The position numbers and the translations under genes are program-made. DNA of 45,845 bases from Elusimicrobiota bacterium (GTDB taxonomy: Bacteria > Elusimicrobiota > Elusimicrobia > UBA1565 > JACRDR01), in contig JAPLKK010000121.1 in assembly GCA_026388115.1 (NCBI GenBank), positions 32,504 through 78,348 of the forward strand, in the 5' to 3' direction. Positions 31,613 through 39,332 of this stretch are shown one piece after another. The first letter of the stretch is position 1. Each line of letters begins with the position of its first letter. The notes under the pieces are model-generated. The model saw nothing but the letters and a program-made list of their open reading frames with translations, was not told the origin of the DNA and ran no database searches.

Positions 31613-32841
31613 CGACGGCAGTAGGGCTTGGTCGAGTCCGCGAAGCAGAGGCGGCTCACGACTTGGCCGGGCGGTTCGCAAGCGTGCTCTTCCCAACAGC
31701 GCGCCACACAGTACTGCTCGTCGTGATAGAGCCGTAAACAGATGTCCCAGCCGCTGGGCGGCGCGCAGCCGCTGTACTTGGCGCAGGCGGCGGCGCATGA
31801 GGCGAATACCTTTTCGGAGAAGCAGGCCTCCCAGACGTCCTTGCGCAGCGTGCGGCGCAGCCTGAGCACGTCTTCATCGGGCAGCCCGTTCAGCCAGACC
31901 AGGCTCGCCGACGTGTAGCCAGCGTCCGATTTCCGTTTTTCGCTCGCCTTGGCCACCCCGAACGATTCGCCTCCGGCCGGCGCCGGCCCGACCGGCTCGC
32001 CGGCCGACACGCCGATGCCTTCCGGCAGTTGTCGCCCCGCTGTCGGCGCGGGCAGAGAGTCCGGCTTGAACCCGACCTTCCCCGACGGCCGGCTCTCGGG
32101 AGCAACGGAGAAGTGTCCGCTCATCACGAGCCACGCTCCGCCCCCGAAGACCACGAGCGCCGCCACCAGCAGGAACGTGGGATAGTCCAGAGTTCGGCGG
32201 CGCGCCAGGCGGCGCTCGGCCGCCGCCGCTTGCGGGGACTCTTTCTCCACGAGGGCGGAGGGCTTCGCCGCCGGGGCCGGCACCGGAGTGATGAACCGCG
32301 TGGCGTCCGACGGCAGGGTCTTCCTCTCCTGCGGGCTGAACAGATCGACGGCAGCGCTCGCCCGCGGCGCGGCGGAAGGCTCCGGCGCGGCCGGCGGCCC
32401 AGCGGGCGGCGGAGCGGGCGCGGCGAGGCTCGACGCCGCTTCAAGCGCCGCCGCCAGCGATTTCAGCTTGCGCGCGGGCTTCCAGTTGCGGCGCTGGGAG
32501 TACGACTTGTCCTCCGGGCAGACGAGGCTGTCATCGGAAAACTGAGGCTGGCCCTTCAGCTCCGCCGGAGCGAAGGGACCCAAGCGCCTTTTGCCCTCGA
32601 GCAGCCAGTAGCGAAGCGGGCCGGCTGCGGCCTCCTTGCGAGCGGCGGCGTGCGAGGCGGGCTTGGACAACGCGGCGGCGACGTCCTTGAACGTCCGGGC
32701 CGCCTTCCAGGCGCGCCGGTCGCCGACGCGCTTGCTCTCGGGGCAGACCAGCTCCAGCGGGTCGAAATCGGCGACGGCGGCCAGCTCCTCGGGCGGGTAG
32801 GGACCCTCGGGCTTCTTGCGGCGCAGGAGCCAGTAGCGCAC
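31606..32841 (-). CDS. Membrane protein with two GYF_2 domains and Cys-rich C-terminal domain
   Basis: The 411-residue protein probably starts at GTG (32839-32841), 11 bases after the upstream stop; there is no clear ribosome site. Two GYF_2-type repeats ('YWLLRRKKPEGPYPPEELAA', 'YWLLEGKRRLGPFAPAELKG') are each followed by a '(R)RxWKxAR' segment. Then come a Pro/Ala linker, a transmembrane helix ('TFLLVAALVVFGGGAWLVMS') and a Cys-rich exported domain ('VWEACFSEKVFASCAAACAK', 'WDICLRLYHDEQYCVARC'). Paralog of 28288 with a duplicated GYF_2 unit. Probably cotranscribed with the REC-MBL gene. Confidence 0.75.
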   Translation of the reverse strand: MRYWLLRRKKPEGPYPPEELAAVADFDPLELVCPESKRVGDRRAWKAARTFKDVAAALSKPASHAAARKEAAAGPLRYWLLEGKRRLGPFAPAELKGQPQFSDDSLVCPEDKSYSQRRNWKPARKLKSLAAALEAASSLAAPAPPPAGPPAAPEPSAAPRASAAVDLFSPQERKTLPSDATRFITPVPAPAAKPSALVEKESPQAAAAERRLARRRTLDYPTFLLVAALVVFGGGAWLVMSGHFSVAPESRPSGKVGFKPDSLPAPTAGRQLPEGIGVSAGEPVGPAPAGGESFGVAKASEKRKSDAGYTSASLVWLNGLPDEDVLRLRRTLRKDVWEACFSEKVFASCAAACAKYSGCAPPSGWDICLRLYHDEQYCVARCWEEHACEPPGQVVSRLCFADSTKPYCRRK

Positions 32842-32852
32842 GGGCTTGGTGG

Positions 32853-34070
32853 TTACAGCTCGAAGGTGAGCCCGTCTTTGGCCATCACGCACTCGACGGA
32901 GCTCATTTCCTCGGCCGCCGCCTCCCGGACGGACCGCTCGATCGCGGCAAGCTGCTCGTCGGAATACCGCGCCGCCGCGTGGAAGAGGCACAAGCGCCGG
33001 GCGCCCGCGTCCACCGCGAGGCGGAGCGAGGCGGGCCAGCTCGAGTGCCCCTGGCCCGATCCCTGGACGTGGTCCTCGGGGGAAAAATACGAATCGAGGA
33101 GCAGCAGATCGGCGCCCATGGCGAACTGACGCAGGCGCTCGACATTGTTGCCGACGTCCACCTCGCCCTCGGCGGGCAGTTCGGCGTCGGGACAATAGAC
33201 GATCTTCTTGCCGGCGGTCTGGAGCGCGAACGCCAAGGTCGTGCTCGGATGGTTCGTATGGAGGACGTCGAGCGTCGTCTCGGCGCTCAGGCGATAGGCC
33301 TTTTCCTCGAGAAAGGAGTGCTTCACCGCGGCCTGAGGCGACAGCCTCTTGAACAACGCTCCGAGGTCCGTATCCGGGTCCATCGGCCCGCAGGCGCTGA
33401 CGGCATAACCGGGCTTGGCCAACAGCGGCAAGCCCTCGAGCCCCTCGATGTGCGCCGGATGGTAATGCGTCAAGAGCAAGGTGGCGCCGGCGGAGCCGGG
33501 GTGCGCCAGCAAAGCCGCCGAGCAATCCTTGATGCCGGTGCCGGCATCCATGATGAAGATCTCTCCCGACGCCAAGCCCGCCGAGACGCACGGGGTCCGG
33601 CTGCCGTAGGCCGCCGAGCCCGGCGGGCACGGGCCCGTCCCGCGGCTGCCCCAGATCTTGACGAGAACCTGCACGCCGGGCGGGGCGTGCGCCGCCGGCG
33701 CCCCGCCGAGCAGCGACTGGATCACGGCGCGCAGCTCCTTGACCCGGTACGGCTTCTGCAGGTAGCCCGCCGCTCCGGCTCGAAGCGCTCTCGGCTCCTC
33801 CTTCGAGCGGTCCTTCCCGGAGGTGATGAGCACCTGCCCGCCCCACGAGACGAGCTCCGGCTGCAGCTTCATGCACAAAGCCAGGCCGTCGGCGCCCGGC
33901 ATGATGATGTCCATGACGACCAGCCGGGGCTTGGAGCGTCTGGCCTCCTCGACGGCGCGCGCGCCTTCCAGCACGAGCCGGCTCGAGAACCCCATGCCGC
34001 CGACGACTTCCTCAACGATGTGAGCTTGATAAGGGTCGTCGTCTACGATCAAGACGTCGTAGCTGGCCAT
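32853..34070 (-). CDS. Response-regulator receiver fused to metallo-beta-lactamase domain
   Basis: The 405-residue protein has an N-terminal receiver domain with acidic pocket 'VDDD', phospho-acceptor Asp54 ('VVMDIIMPG') and Lys in 'YLQKPYR'. A C-terminal metallo-beta-lactamase-fold domain of the PhnP/phosphodiesterase-like type follows ('IWGSRGTGPCPPG', 'FIMDAGTGIKD'). The metal motif, normally HxHxDH, reads HYHPAH (residues 202-207), so the Asp ligand is replaced by Ala. The later ligands look kept ('NHPSTT', 'GQGHSSW', 'LCLFHAAARYSD'). Phosphorylation may control the output domain, but activity is uncertain. No partner kinase is adjacent. Confidence 0.85.
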   Translation of the reverse strand: MASYDVLIVDDDPYQAHIVEEVVGGMGFSSRLVLEGARAVEEARRSKPRLVVMDIIMPGADGLALCMKLQPELVSWGGQVLITSGKDRSKEEPRALRAGAAGYLQKPYRVKELRAVIQSLLGGAPAAHAPPGVQVLVKIWGSRGTGPCPPGSAAYGSRTPCVSAGLASGEIFIMDAGTGIKDCSAALLAHPGSAGATLLLTHYHPAHIEGLEGLPLLAKPGYAVSACGPMDPDTDLGALFKRLSPQAAVKHSFLEEKAYRLSAETTLDVLHTNHPSTTLAFALQTAGKKIVYCPDAELPAEGEVDVGNNVERLRQFAMGADLLLLDSYFSPEDHVQGSGQGHSSWPASLRLAVDAGARRLCLFHAAARYSDEQLAAIERSVREAAAEEMSSVECVMAKDGLTFEL

Positions 34071-34079
34071 TCTTATCGG

Positions 34080-34107
34080 ATTATAACAGCGCAACGGCGG
34101 AATGCAA
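34080..34107 (-). promoter_or_regulatory. Sigma70-like promoter of the REC-MBL gene, leaderless
   Basis: On the minus strand: TTGCAT (34102-34107), 16-base spacer, consensus TATAAT (34080-34085), and ATG nine bases on. The 5' UTR would be at most a few bases. Confidence 0.65.
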
Positions 34108-34176
34108 GGAGGCGGAAACGGCGGGTTAAGCGCGAGCGTTGCCAACCACGCAGGGACACGGACCGCGGAGGTCGCC

Positions 34177-34617
34177 TTAAGGCTTGGACGGCGGAGGCGT
34201 CTTCTGTGGAGCGGGAGTCGTTTCGAACTGCAGGCACACCGAGCCGCGCTTGGCTTTCCGGATCTCCTGCACCAGGAAGGTATACGCTCCGGCGGTCACC
34301 TTCTGGCCCGGGTGGACATTGATCTTCGTCTCGTTCTTCGGGCCGCTGTCGTTGGCGATGAACAGCCACGCGGTCAATCCGGTCTTCTTCGCGCCCGCCT
34401 CGTCGGTATACTCGGAGCGCTTGATGTTGCCGACGCCGATGAACAGGTTCCCGTAGTGGCCTTGCGACGCCTCTTGGATCCTCAGCGTGCTCTCATCGGT
34501 AGCGCCCGGCAGGTCGGGCACGGCGTCCACGCGGTTGCAGGCGGCAAGGCAGGCCCACGCGGCGAGGCATGCGGCAGCGGCCCAGAGCTCGGCGCGGCTA
34601 TTCAACGGGATTGACAT
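34177..34617 (-). CDS. Predicted lipoprotein of unknown function
   Basis: The 146-residue protein has a signal peptide ending in a lipobox-like 'CLAAC' (Cys27) and a mature part with beta-strand character ('GLTAWLFIAND', 'GAYTFLVQEIRKAKRGSVCL') ending in a Pro/Lys-rich tail. Its start overlaps the 3' end of the calpain-like gene by 20 bases, so translation is coupled and the two may act together. It may be an inhibitor, anchor or chaperone of that protease, but this is inference from position. Confidence 0.65.
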   Translation of the reverse strand: MSIPLNSRAELWAAAACLAAWACLAACNRVDAVPDLPGATDESTLRIQEASQGHYGNLFIGVGNIKRSEYTDEAGAKKTGLTAWLFIANDSGPKNETKINVHPGQKVTAGAYTFLVQEIRKAKRGSVCLQFETTPAPQKTPPPSKP

Positions 34618-36436
34618 AGACCCCCGACACGTTCTGTTGGAACTCCTTCTCGGTCAGATTCTCCGCGTCATGATGACCCCAGGGGTTGCCCATGGTGATG
34701 GTCCGCGTCTTCAGATTCAGCGATTTCAGGAAGTAGGCGTGGCTGTGGGCGATCTTTCCGTCGTCGTACCACTCGCCGTCGCCGCCTCCCGGGGTGGAGG
34801 CGATGACGACCGCGTTGCCGTCGCCCAGCCACTTGGCCAGCTGGTCGAAGGTGACGGAGCCGGGGGAGTAGACCACGGTCTTCTTGCCCGTCAGCGTGTT
34901 GAGCGCCTGATCGGGCCAGCCGCCGTTGCCGATCCAGTTATAGGAGCCGTTGAAGCTCTTCTCCGCGTACGCCTTCTCCATCACCATCGGCCATATTACA
35001 TTTTGGTTGGTGCCGGCGTCGTGCCTGCCGAAATACGCGAAGACGGGGTTCGGATTCGCGTCCTTGGGGTTGCTGACCGGGAACTCGTTGTTCACCGTGA
35101 CGGTCCGCGGCGAGGCGCCGTCGAAGAACGTGACGGTGTAGGTCTGATTGCCGTTGTCATGGATGTGGTTGACCAGCCAGCCCGGGTGCGTCTCGGCGAT
35201 CGCCGCCATCGACGACATGAAGTAGCAGTCGCCGATGTCCGTCTGACGGATGTCGTCGGTGGTCACGGCCACGCTGTAATTGCCCGGCACGAAGAGCTCT
35301 CCCTTCACGCGGGCGTATTTCGCCTTCGGCCCGTTGCAGTTGAAGACGAACAGAAGCTCGCAGTCCACGTTCGTGAAGTCCGGGTGGTTCGAGTTGAGCG
35401 ACGGGAGGATGTACTTGGAGATGCGCCACGGCGCCTGAAGGATCTGCCCGGTCGCGTTCAGGATCGTGCCGGCCGCGCCTTTCAGGAAGCCCAGCACCCC
35501 CCCGCCCGCGTTGTTCGAAAGGGTACTCCCCGCTTTGGCGATGGCGGTGCCCACGTTGAAGGGGAGCTTGGCTATCGTGTAGGCGGTGCTGGTGACCGCG
35601 CCGACGACCGCCTTGCCTCCGCTGACGACGGCGCCGGTGACCGTGCTCACCACCTTCCCGGCGGTGTCGGTGACGCCGTTCCATGTGTCCGACGCCGTCT
35701 TCGTGACCGAATTCCAGATGTCGCCCAGGCTGGGGAATTGAGGCGCGGGGGCCGGAGACGGCGGGGGGTTGGAGGGACCGGGCAAGGCCGGCGCCGCGGC
35801 CGCCATGGGAGCGACCTGGGCCGCGGAGCCTGCGCTCCGCGCGCCAGAACCGGAACCACCCGAGGACGCGCCTCCGCTCGAGAGCGCCCCGCTCTCGCCG
35901 CCGCCTTGCGCGCCCGCCGCGGCGCCCTGAGAGCAGGCGGCGAGCGCGGCGCGCTCCTTGGCGCGAGTGCGCAAGTCGTTGCTGAGGCGCGCGTTCTGGC
36001 TATCGAGGAGAGCGGCCTCGGACTTCTCGTTCTTCGCCGCGGCGCACGCGGCGTCGTCCTGGGCCGTCCCGCACTCGGCGTCGTAGAGCGCGTCGAACGC
36101 CGCGCGGCAGGCGGAGGCCTTGTCGACGCCCGCCTGCGCATCCTTGCATGGCGCGAGGCCGTACGACTCGCCGACATTGGAGATGCGGCGCAAGTTCCAC
36201 GCGAGCTTCGCGCCTTCATACGCCCGTAGGGCGGCCGCGTCCTGCGCGGCCGCCGCGCAGTCGCCGGCGGAGGCGCGGCGGCTCGGCTGGGCGGGAGGCT
36301 TGCCGGCGTCCGGCGGCGGCTGGGTCCGTCCGTGGATCGAGGGTTCGGCGTCGGCCGCGGTCCCTTGTGCGGCGGCCTGCCATGCATGCGCGACCAGGCA
36401 GGAGAGGAGAAGGAGACCGACGTTCGCTGTCTTCAT
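34598..36436 (-). CDS. Secreted calpain-like (C2-type) cysteine protease
   Basis: The 612-residue protein has a signal peptide (MKTANVGLLLLSCLVAHAWQ), about 170 residues with several Cys, a Gly/Ser/Pro linker and a C-terminal calpain-like domain. The domain shows 'IRQTDIGDCYFMSSMAAIAE' with Cys404, 'AHSHAYFLKSL' with His566, and 'MGNPWG' with Asn584, the Cys-His-Asn triad of family C2. No EF-hands or C2 domain are seen. The middle has hydrophobic, glycine-rich stretches ('KVVSTVTGAVVSGGKAVVGA') that may be a membrane or prodomain segment. Secreted calpain-like enzymes are uncommon in bacteria. Confidence 0.82.
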   Translation of the reverse strand: MKTANVGLLLLSCLVAHAWQAAAQGTAADAEPSIHGRTQPPPDAGKPPAQPSRRASAGDCAAAAQDAAALRAYEGAKLAWNLRRISNVGESYGLAPCKDAQAGVDKASACRAAFDALYDAECGTAQDDAACAAAKNEKSEAALLDSQNARLSNDLRTRAKERAALAACSQGAAAGAQGGGESGALSSGGASSGGSGSGARSAGSAAQVAPMAAAAPALPGPSNPPPSPAPAPQFPSLGDIWNSVTKTASDTWNGVTDTAGKVVSTVTGAVVSGGKAVVGAVTSTAYTIAKLPFNVGTAIAKAGSTLSNNAGGGVLGFLKGAAGTILNATGQILQAPWRISKYILPSLNSNHPDFTNVDCELLFVFNCNGPKAKYARVKGELFVPGNYSVAVTTDDIRQTDIGDCYFMSSMAAIAETHPGWLVNHIHDNGNQTYTVTFFDGASPRTVTVNNEFPVSNPKDANPNPVFAYFGRHDAGTNQNVIWPMVMEKAYAEKSFNGSYNWIGNGGWPDQALNTLTGKKTVVYSPGSVTFDQLAKWLGDGNAVVIASTPGGGDGEWYDDGKIAHSHAYFLKSLNLKTRTITMGNPWGHHDAENLTEKEFQQNVSGVYVNPVE

Positions 36437-36486
36437 GGTGGGCTCTTGGCGCGATCGGAGTGGGCCCGATACGGGCCGTCGCGATA

Positions 36487-36514
36487 AGAATAGCCGGGAA
36501 ACCCGGCCCGTCAA
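36487..36514 (-). promoter_or_regulatory. Sigma70-like promoter of the calpain-like gene
   Basis: On the minus strand: TTGACG (36509-36514), 16-base spacer containing a GCCGGG/CCCGGC inverted repeat, TATTCT (36487-36492). A 5' UTR of roughly 45 bases follows. Confidence 0.55.
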
Positions 36515-36589
36515 GACATCAAACGGCACCAAAATGAGATGCGGCCCGCGGCGGAGGTTCCTCGCCAGCCGCCGTGCCGTCGCGTCTCA

Positions 36590-37939
36590 TTAAGGGGTCA
36601 GGGTATTGGTGCACGGCGCCTTCGCCGTCCCGCTCGCGGTGCCGTTCGTACTGCTGTACTGCATGTCGACCTGAACCTCATGCGCGGCCGTGCGGTCGAC
36701 GGTGTTGAACTGGATCTTCGTCCCGTCGAAGGCCGAATTGTTCCCCTGAATCTCGCCAGGTCCAGGCGTCGAGGAAGACTTCTGCGTCAGAGTCGCGTTA
36801 CCCGTCAACGAGTCGAACGAGGTACGCGACCAGTCCGATGACGGGTTCAGATTCGTGGGATATGCCACGGGTCCGCTAGTGGCTCGCAGGTACGAACTCG
36901 AGCTGCCGGTCGTCCCGGTGGTCATGCCGCCGACCGTTCGGTTGGTGAAGTCCACATTGAGGTGGAACTCCCAGTTCCCGGTTTGGGCGAGGGAGTTGGC
37001 CGCCGACGTAAAGCTGTACGTGCCGCTTCCGGAGTAGGTCGCGGCCCCCGTCAACACGCGCAGGTCCTCCCAGGAGGAGATTCCGCTGGTGGCTCCGTTC
37101 TCGCGGGTGCTCTCCTGGCTCGCTGTGTTCGTGAGCGACGAATTGTTCTGCGCCTTGTTCAGGTCCGCGTTCGTGTCGGCGAGCGCGAGGATCGTCGAGA
37201 TCACCTTCATCTTCGCCTCGTCGACCACCACCTTATTATCGCCTTCCTTTCCCTGCTGGTCATGGTTGGACGGCGGAGCCCCCGCGAGCGCGCCGAACAT
37301 GGTCCTGACCGCGTCCGGCGCCAGCCTGAAAGGCGGCGACGGCGGCCTTCCCACCTCGACCACCGTCGCGAAGCCTGCCCGGTTGATCTCCACCGTCCGG
37401 CCCTCGCTCTCGACGCGGATCGAGCCCACGCGGTCGGAACCCGAGGTGTTCTGTCCCGGTCCGAGCAGGACGCAAGTCGTGCCCTGCGCGGTGACGCTGC
37501 AGGCCACGATCGTGCCCCGGATGCCGATGGTCGCCACGCCGGCCTTCACCTTCATCTGGCCGGGGTCCTTGGCCGCCATCTTTCCCGTCACGAACCGGAA
37601 CGCCCCGGAGACCACGCGGGCGGTGACCTTCCCGGCGTTGGTGTTGGGGTCGTAGACGAACTCATCGAGCACCATGTCCGCGTTGGCCCCGAGCGTGAAT
37701 ACCGTCTCATCCAGCAGGAGCACCTGGAGCCGCCCCTTGGCGTCGCTGACCACATGGTCGTTGAGGAAGACCGGCTTGCCGCTCGATAGGACGTGGCCGA
37801 CCGCCTCCCCCTCGGAGGTCGCCGTCACGCCGCCGGCCACCGCCGCGGCAGCGCCGATGCGGGTCAGGGCCGCGGACGAAGGCCGGGCCGCGGCGAGCGC
37901 GACGAAGACGATCAGGACGAAGCGCGTCGAGGTTCTCAT
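36590..37939 (-). CDS. FecR-domain protein, secreted
   Basis: The 449-residue protein has a signal peptide (MRTSTRFVLIVFVALAAARP) and a FecR domain in the first 180 residues, with the typical 'LLLDETVFTLGANADMVLDE' strand pattern and 'GVATIGIRGTIVAC'. A linker and a second beta-rich domain with Ser/Thr/Gly repeats follow ('GSGTYSFTSAANS', 'SSSSYLRATSG'). ATG overlaps the previous stop (ATGA). FecR domains outside the iron-uptake context are often coupled to a barrel and a CHASE2 cyclase, as here. Confidence 0.82.
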   Translation of the reverse strand: MRTSTRFVLIVFVALAAARPSSAALTRIGAAAAVAGGVTATSEGEAVGHVLSSGKPVFLNDHVVSDAKGRLQVLLLDETVFTLGANADMVLDEFVYDPNTNAGKVTARVVSGAFRFVTGKMAAKDPGQMKVKAGVATIGIRGTIVACSVTAQGTTCVLLGPGQNTSGSDRVGSIRVESEGRTVEINRAGFATVVEVGRPPSPPFRLAPDAVRTMFGALAGAPPSNHDQQGKEGDNKVVVDEAKMKVISTILALADTNADLNKAQNNSSLTNTASQESTRENGATSGISSWEDLRVLTGAATYSGSGTYSFTSAANSLAQTGNWEFHLNVDFTNRTVGGMTTGTTGSSSSYLRATSGPVAYPTNLNPSSDWSRTSFDSLTGNATLTQKSSSTPGPGEIQGNNSAFDGTKIQFNTVDRTAAHEVQVDMQYSSTNGTASGTAKAPCTNTLTP

Positions 37940-39234
37940 CGGTATGCCTCCCAACGGTAGTTCAGCATCCCCATCACCTTGCCGTTGTCGTAGCTGTAGT
38001 TCGGCAGGTTCGAGTGCGCGTGATAGTAGTCAACGGCGACGGTCGCCACCAAGCCGCTCAGCATGCCGGAGGAGGCCAGCGGCGCGCCGATGCTGACGCG
38101 CGCCCGGTAGATGTCGTCGGAACGCTTCGTGGCGCTCACGGCGACGTCCGCGTGGTCGTAGCGGTCCCAGAAGGCCTGCACGAGCCCGTCCATGAAGAAG
38201 CCGCGGCCGATGAGCCATGTCTGGCCGAAGCCGGCGGTATAGCGCTGGTAGCCGTTGTAATCCTTCGCGGCGCGCTTGACGACCCCGTCGAAGGTGAGGT
38301 TCAGACGGACCGTCGGAGTCACTTCGTATTGCGCCCCGAGGCCGGCGTCCCACATCGGGCCGCGCCGCTCGTCCATCGGCCCGGCCGCCGCGGTCTGCCG
38401 GAAGTCCTGGTACTGCCCCTGGAAGTTGACGCTCCCCTCGATCCGCGAGGAGAGCCGGCGGCTCACCTTCAGCCCGCCGCCCTCGGTGACGAGCAAGGTC
38501 TCGCGGTCCAGGGAGATGTTGTCGAAGCTGCCGTTCGGCGTGAACCTGAACCCCATCGCGTTGATCCCCAGCCCCGCGTAGACCGAGTGCGCCTGCAGGT
38601 CGAGGCTCGACTGCACCCGCTGGTCCTGGCGGAAGTAGCTGTAGCCGGCGAAGGCCTCGTGCCCGCCGCCGCCCGGAAGCTGCTGGCGCAGGTCGAAGCC
38701 GGCCATGCCGAGCATGCTCGAGTCCGACCGCCGAAGGGAGCCTCCCGAGAGATCGAGCTTCTGGTCCAAGAACAGCGCCTTGCCCGTCGAGGGTCCGGCG
38801 TTGCGGTTGGAGTCGCCTTCGAATCCCAGGGCCAGCCGCCCGGCCACCTTCGTCGTCTTGGACTGGCGGGCAAGCTGGCGGTCATACTCGTCGACGGTCG
38901 CGCGCATGTCCGCGGGCAGGGTCATCGCCTTGAGGACGGCGAACTCGCGCTGGGCGTCAGTCAGGTTGTCGAGCCGCACCAGCACGAGCGCGTGCAGCAG
39001 GCGCGACGGGGTCTGGTCCGGATCCACCATGAGAACACGCTCGAGGGTGGCCGAGGCCCCGCGCAGCTGGCCGCGGTTGATCTGCCCCAGCGCGTAGCGG
39101 TAATTGAGCTTGACGTCGTCCGGGTTGGCGAGGACCTCTTCATAGGAAGGCGGCGCTTGGTCGGAAGGTGGTGTCTGGGCCCGAACGCCGGACGCGGCCG
39201 CATGGAAGAGCGCGGCGAAGAGGAAGCTGGTCAT
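37936..39234 (-). CDS. Outer-membrane beta-barrel protein with TPR-like N-terminus
   Basis: The 432-residue protein has a signal peptide (MTSFLFAALFHAAASGVRA), a TPR-like helical domain ('NYRYALGQINRGQLRGASATL', roughly residues 40-130) and about 290 residues of amphipathic beta-strands ending 'LNYRWEAYR', with the aromatic residue near the C-terminus typical of barrels. The layout resembles TPR-barrel porins of the Slam/DUF560 type. The ATG at 39234 follows TTGAGG, so the TTG at 39243 is not used. First gene of the FecR pair. Confidence 0.78.
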   Translation of the reverse strand: MTSFLFAALFHAAASGVRAQTPPSDQAPPSYEEVLANPDDVKLNYRYALGQINRGQLRGASATLERVLMVDPDQTPSRLLHALVLVRLDNLTDAQREFAVLKAMTLPADMRATVDEYDRQLARQSKTTKVAGRLALGFEGDSNRNAGPSTGKALFLDQKLDLSGGSLRRSDSSMLGMAGFDLRQQLPGGGGHEAFAGYSYFRQDQRVQSSLDLQAHSVYAGLGINAMGFRFTPNGSFDNISLDRETLLVTEGGGLKVSRRLSSRIEGSVNFQGQYQDFRQTAAAGPMDERRGPMWDAGLGAQYEVTPTVRLNLTFDGVVKRAAKDYNGYQRYTAGFGQTWLIGRGFFMDGLVQAFWDRYDHADVAVSATKRSDDIYRARVSIGAPLASSGMLSGLVATVAVDYYHAHSNLPNYSYDNGKVMGMLNYRWEAYR

Positions 39235-39332
39235 GGGCCTCAATGTAGCCAGTTTGTCATGTTAACGTCAATGAATCTCCATGCCGGGCGCGGCTGATTG
39301 CAACCCTGCGGAAAATTTGGGACAACACGACG

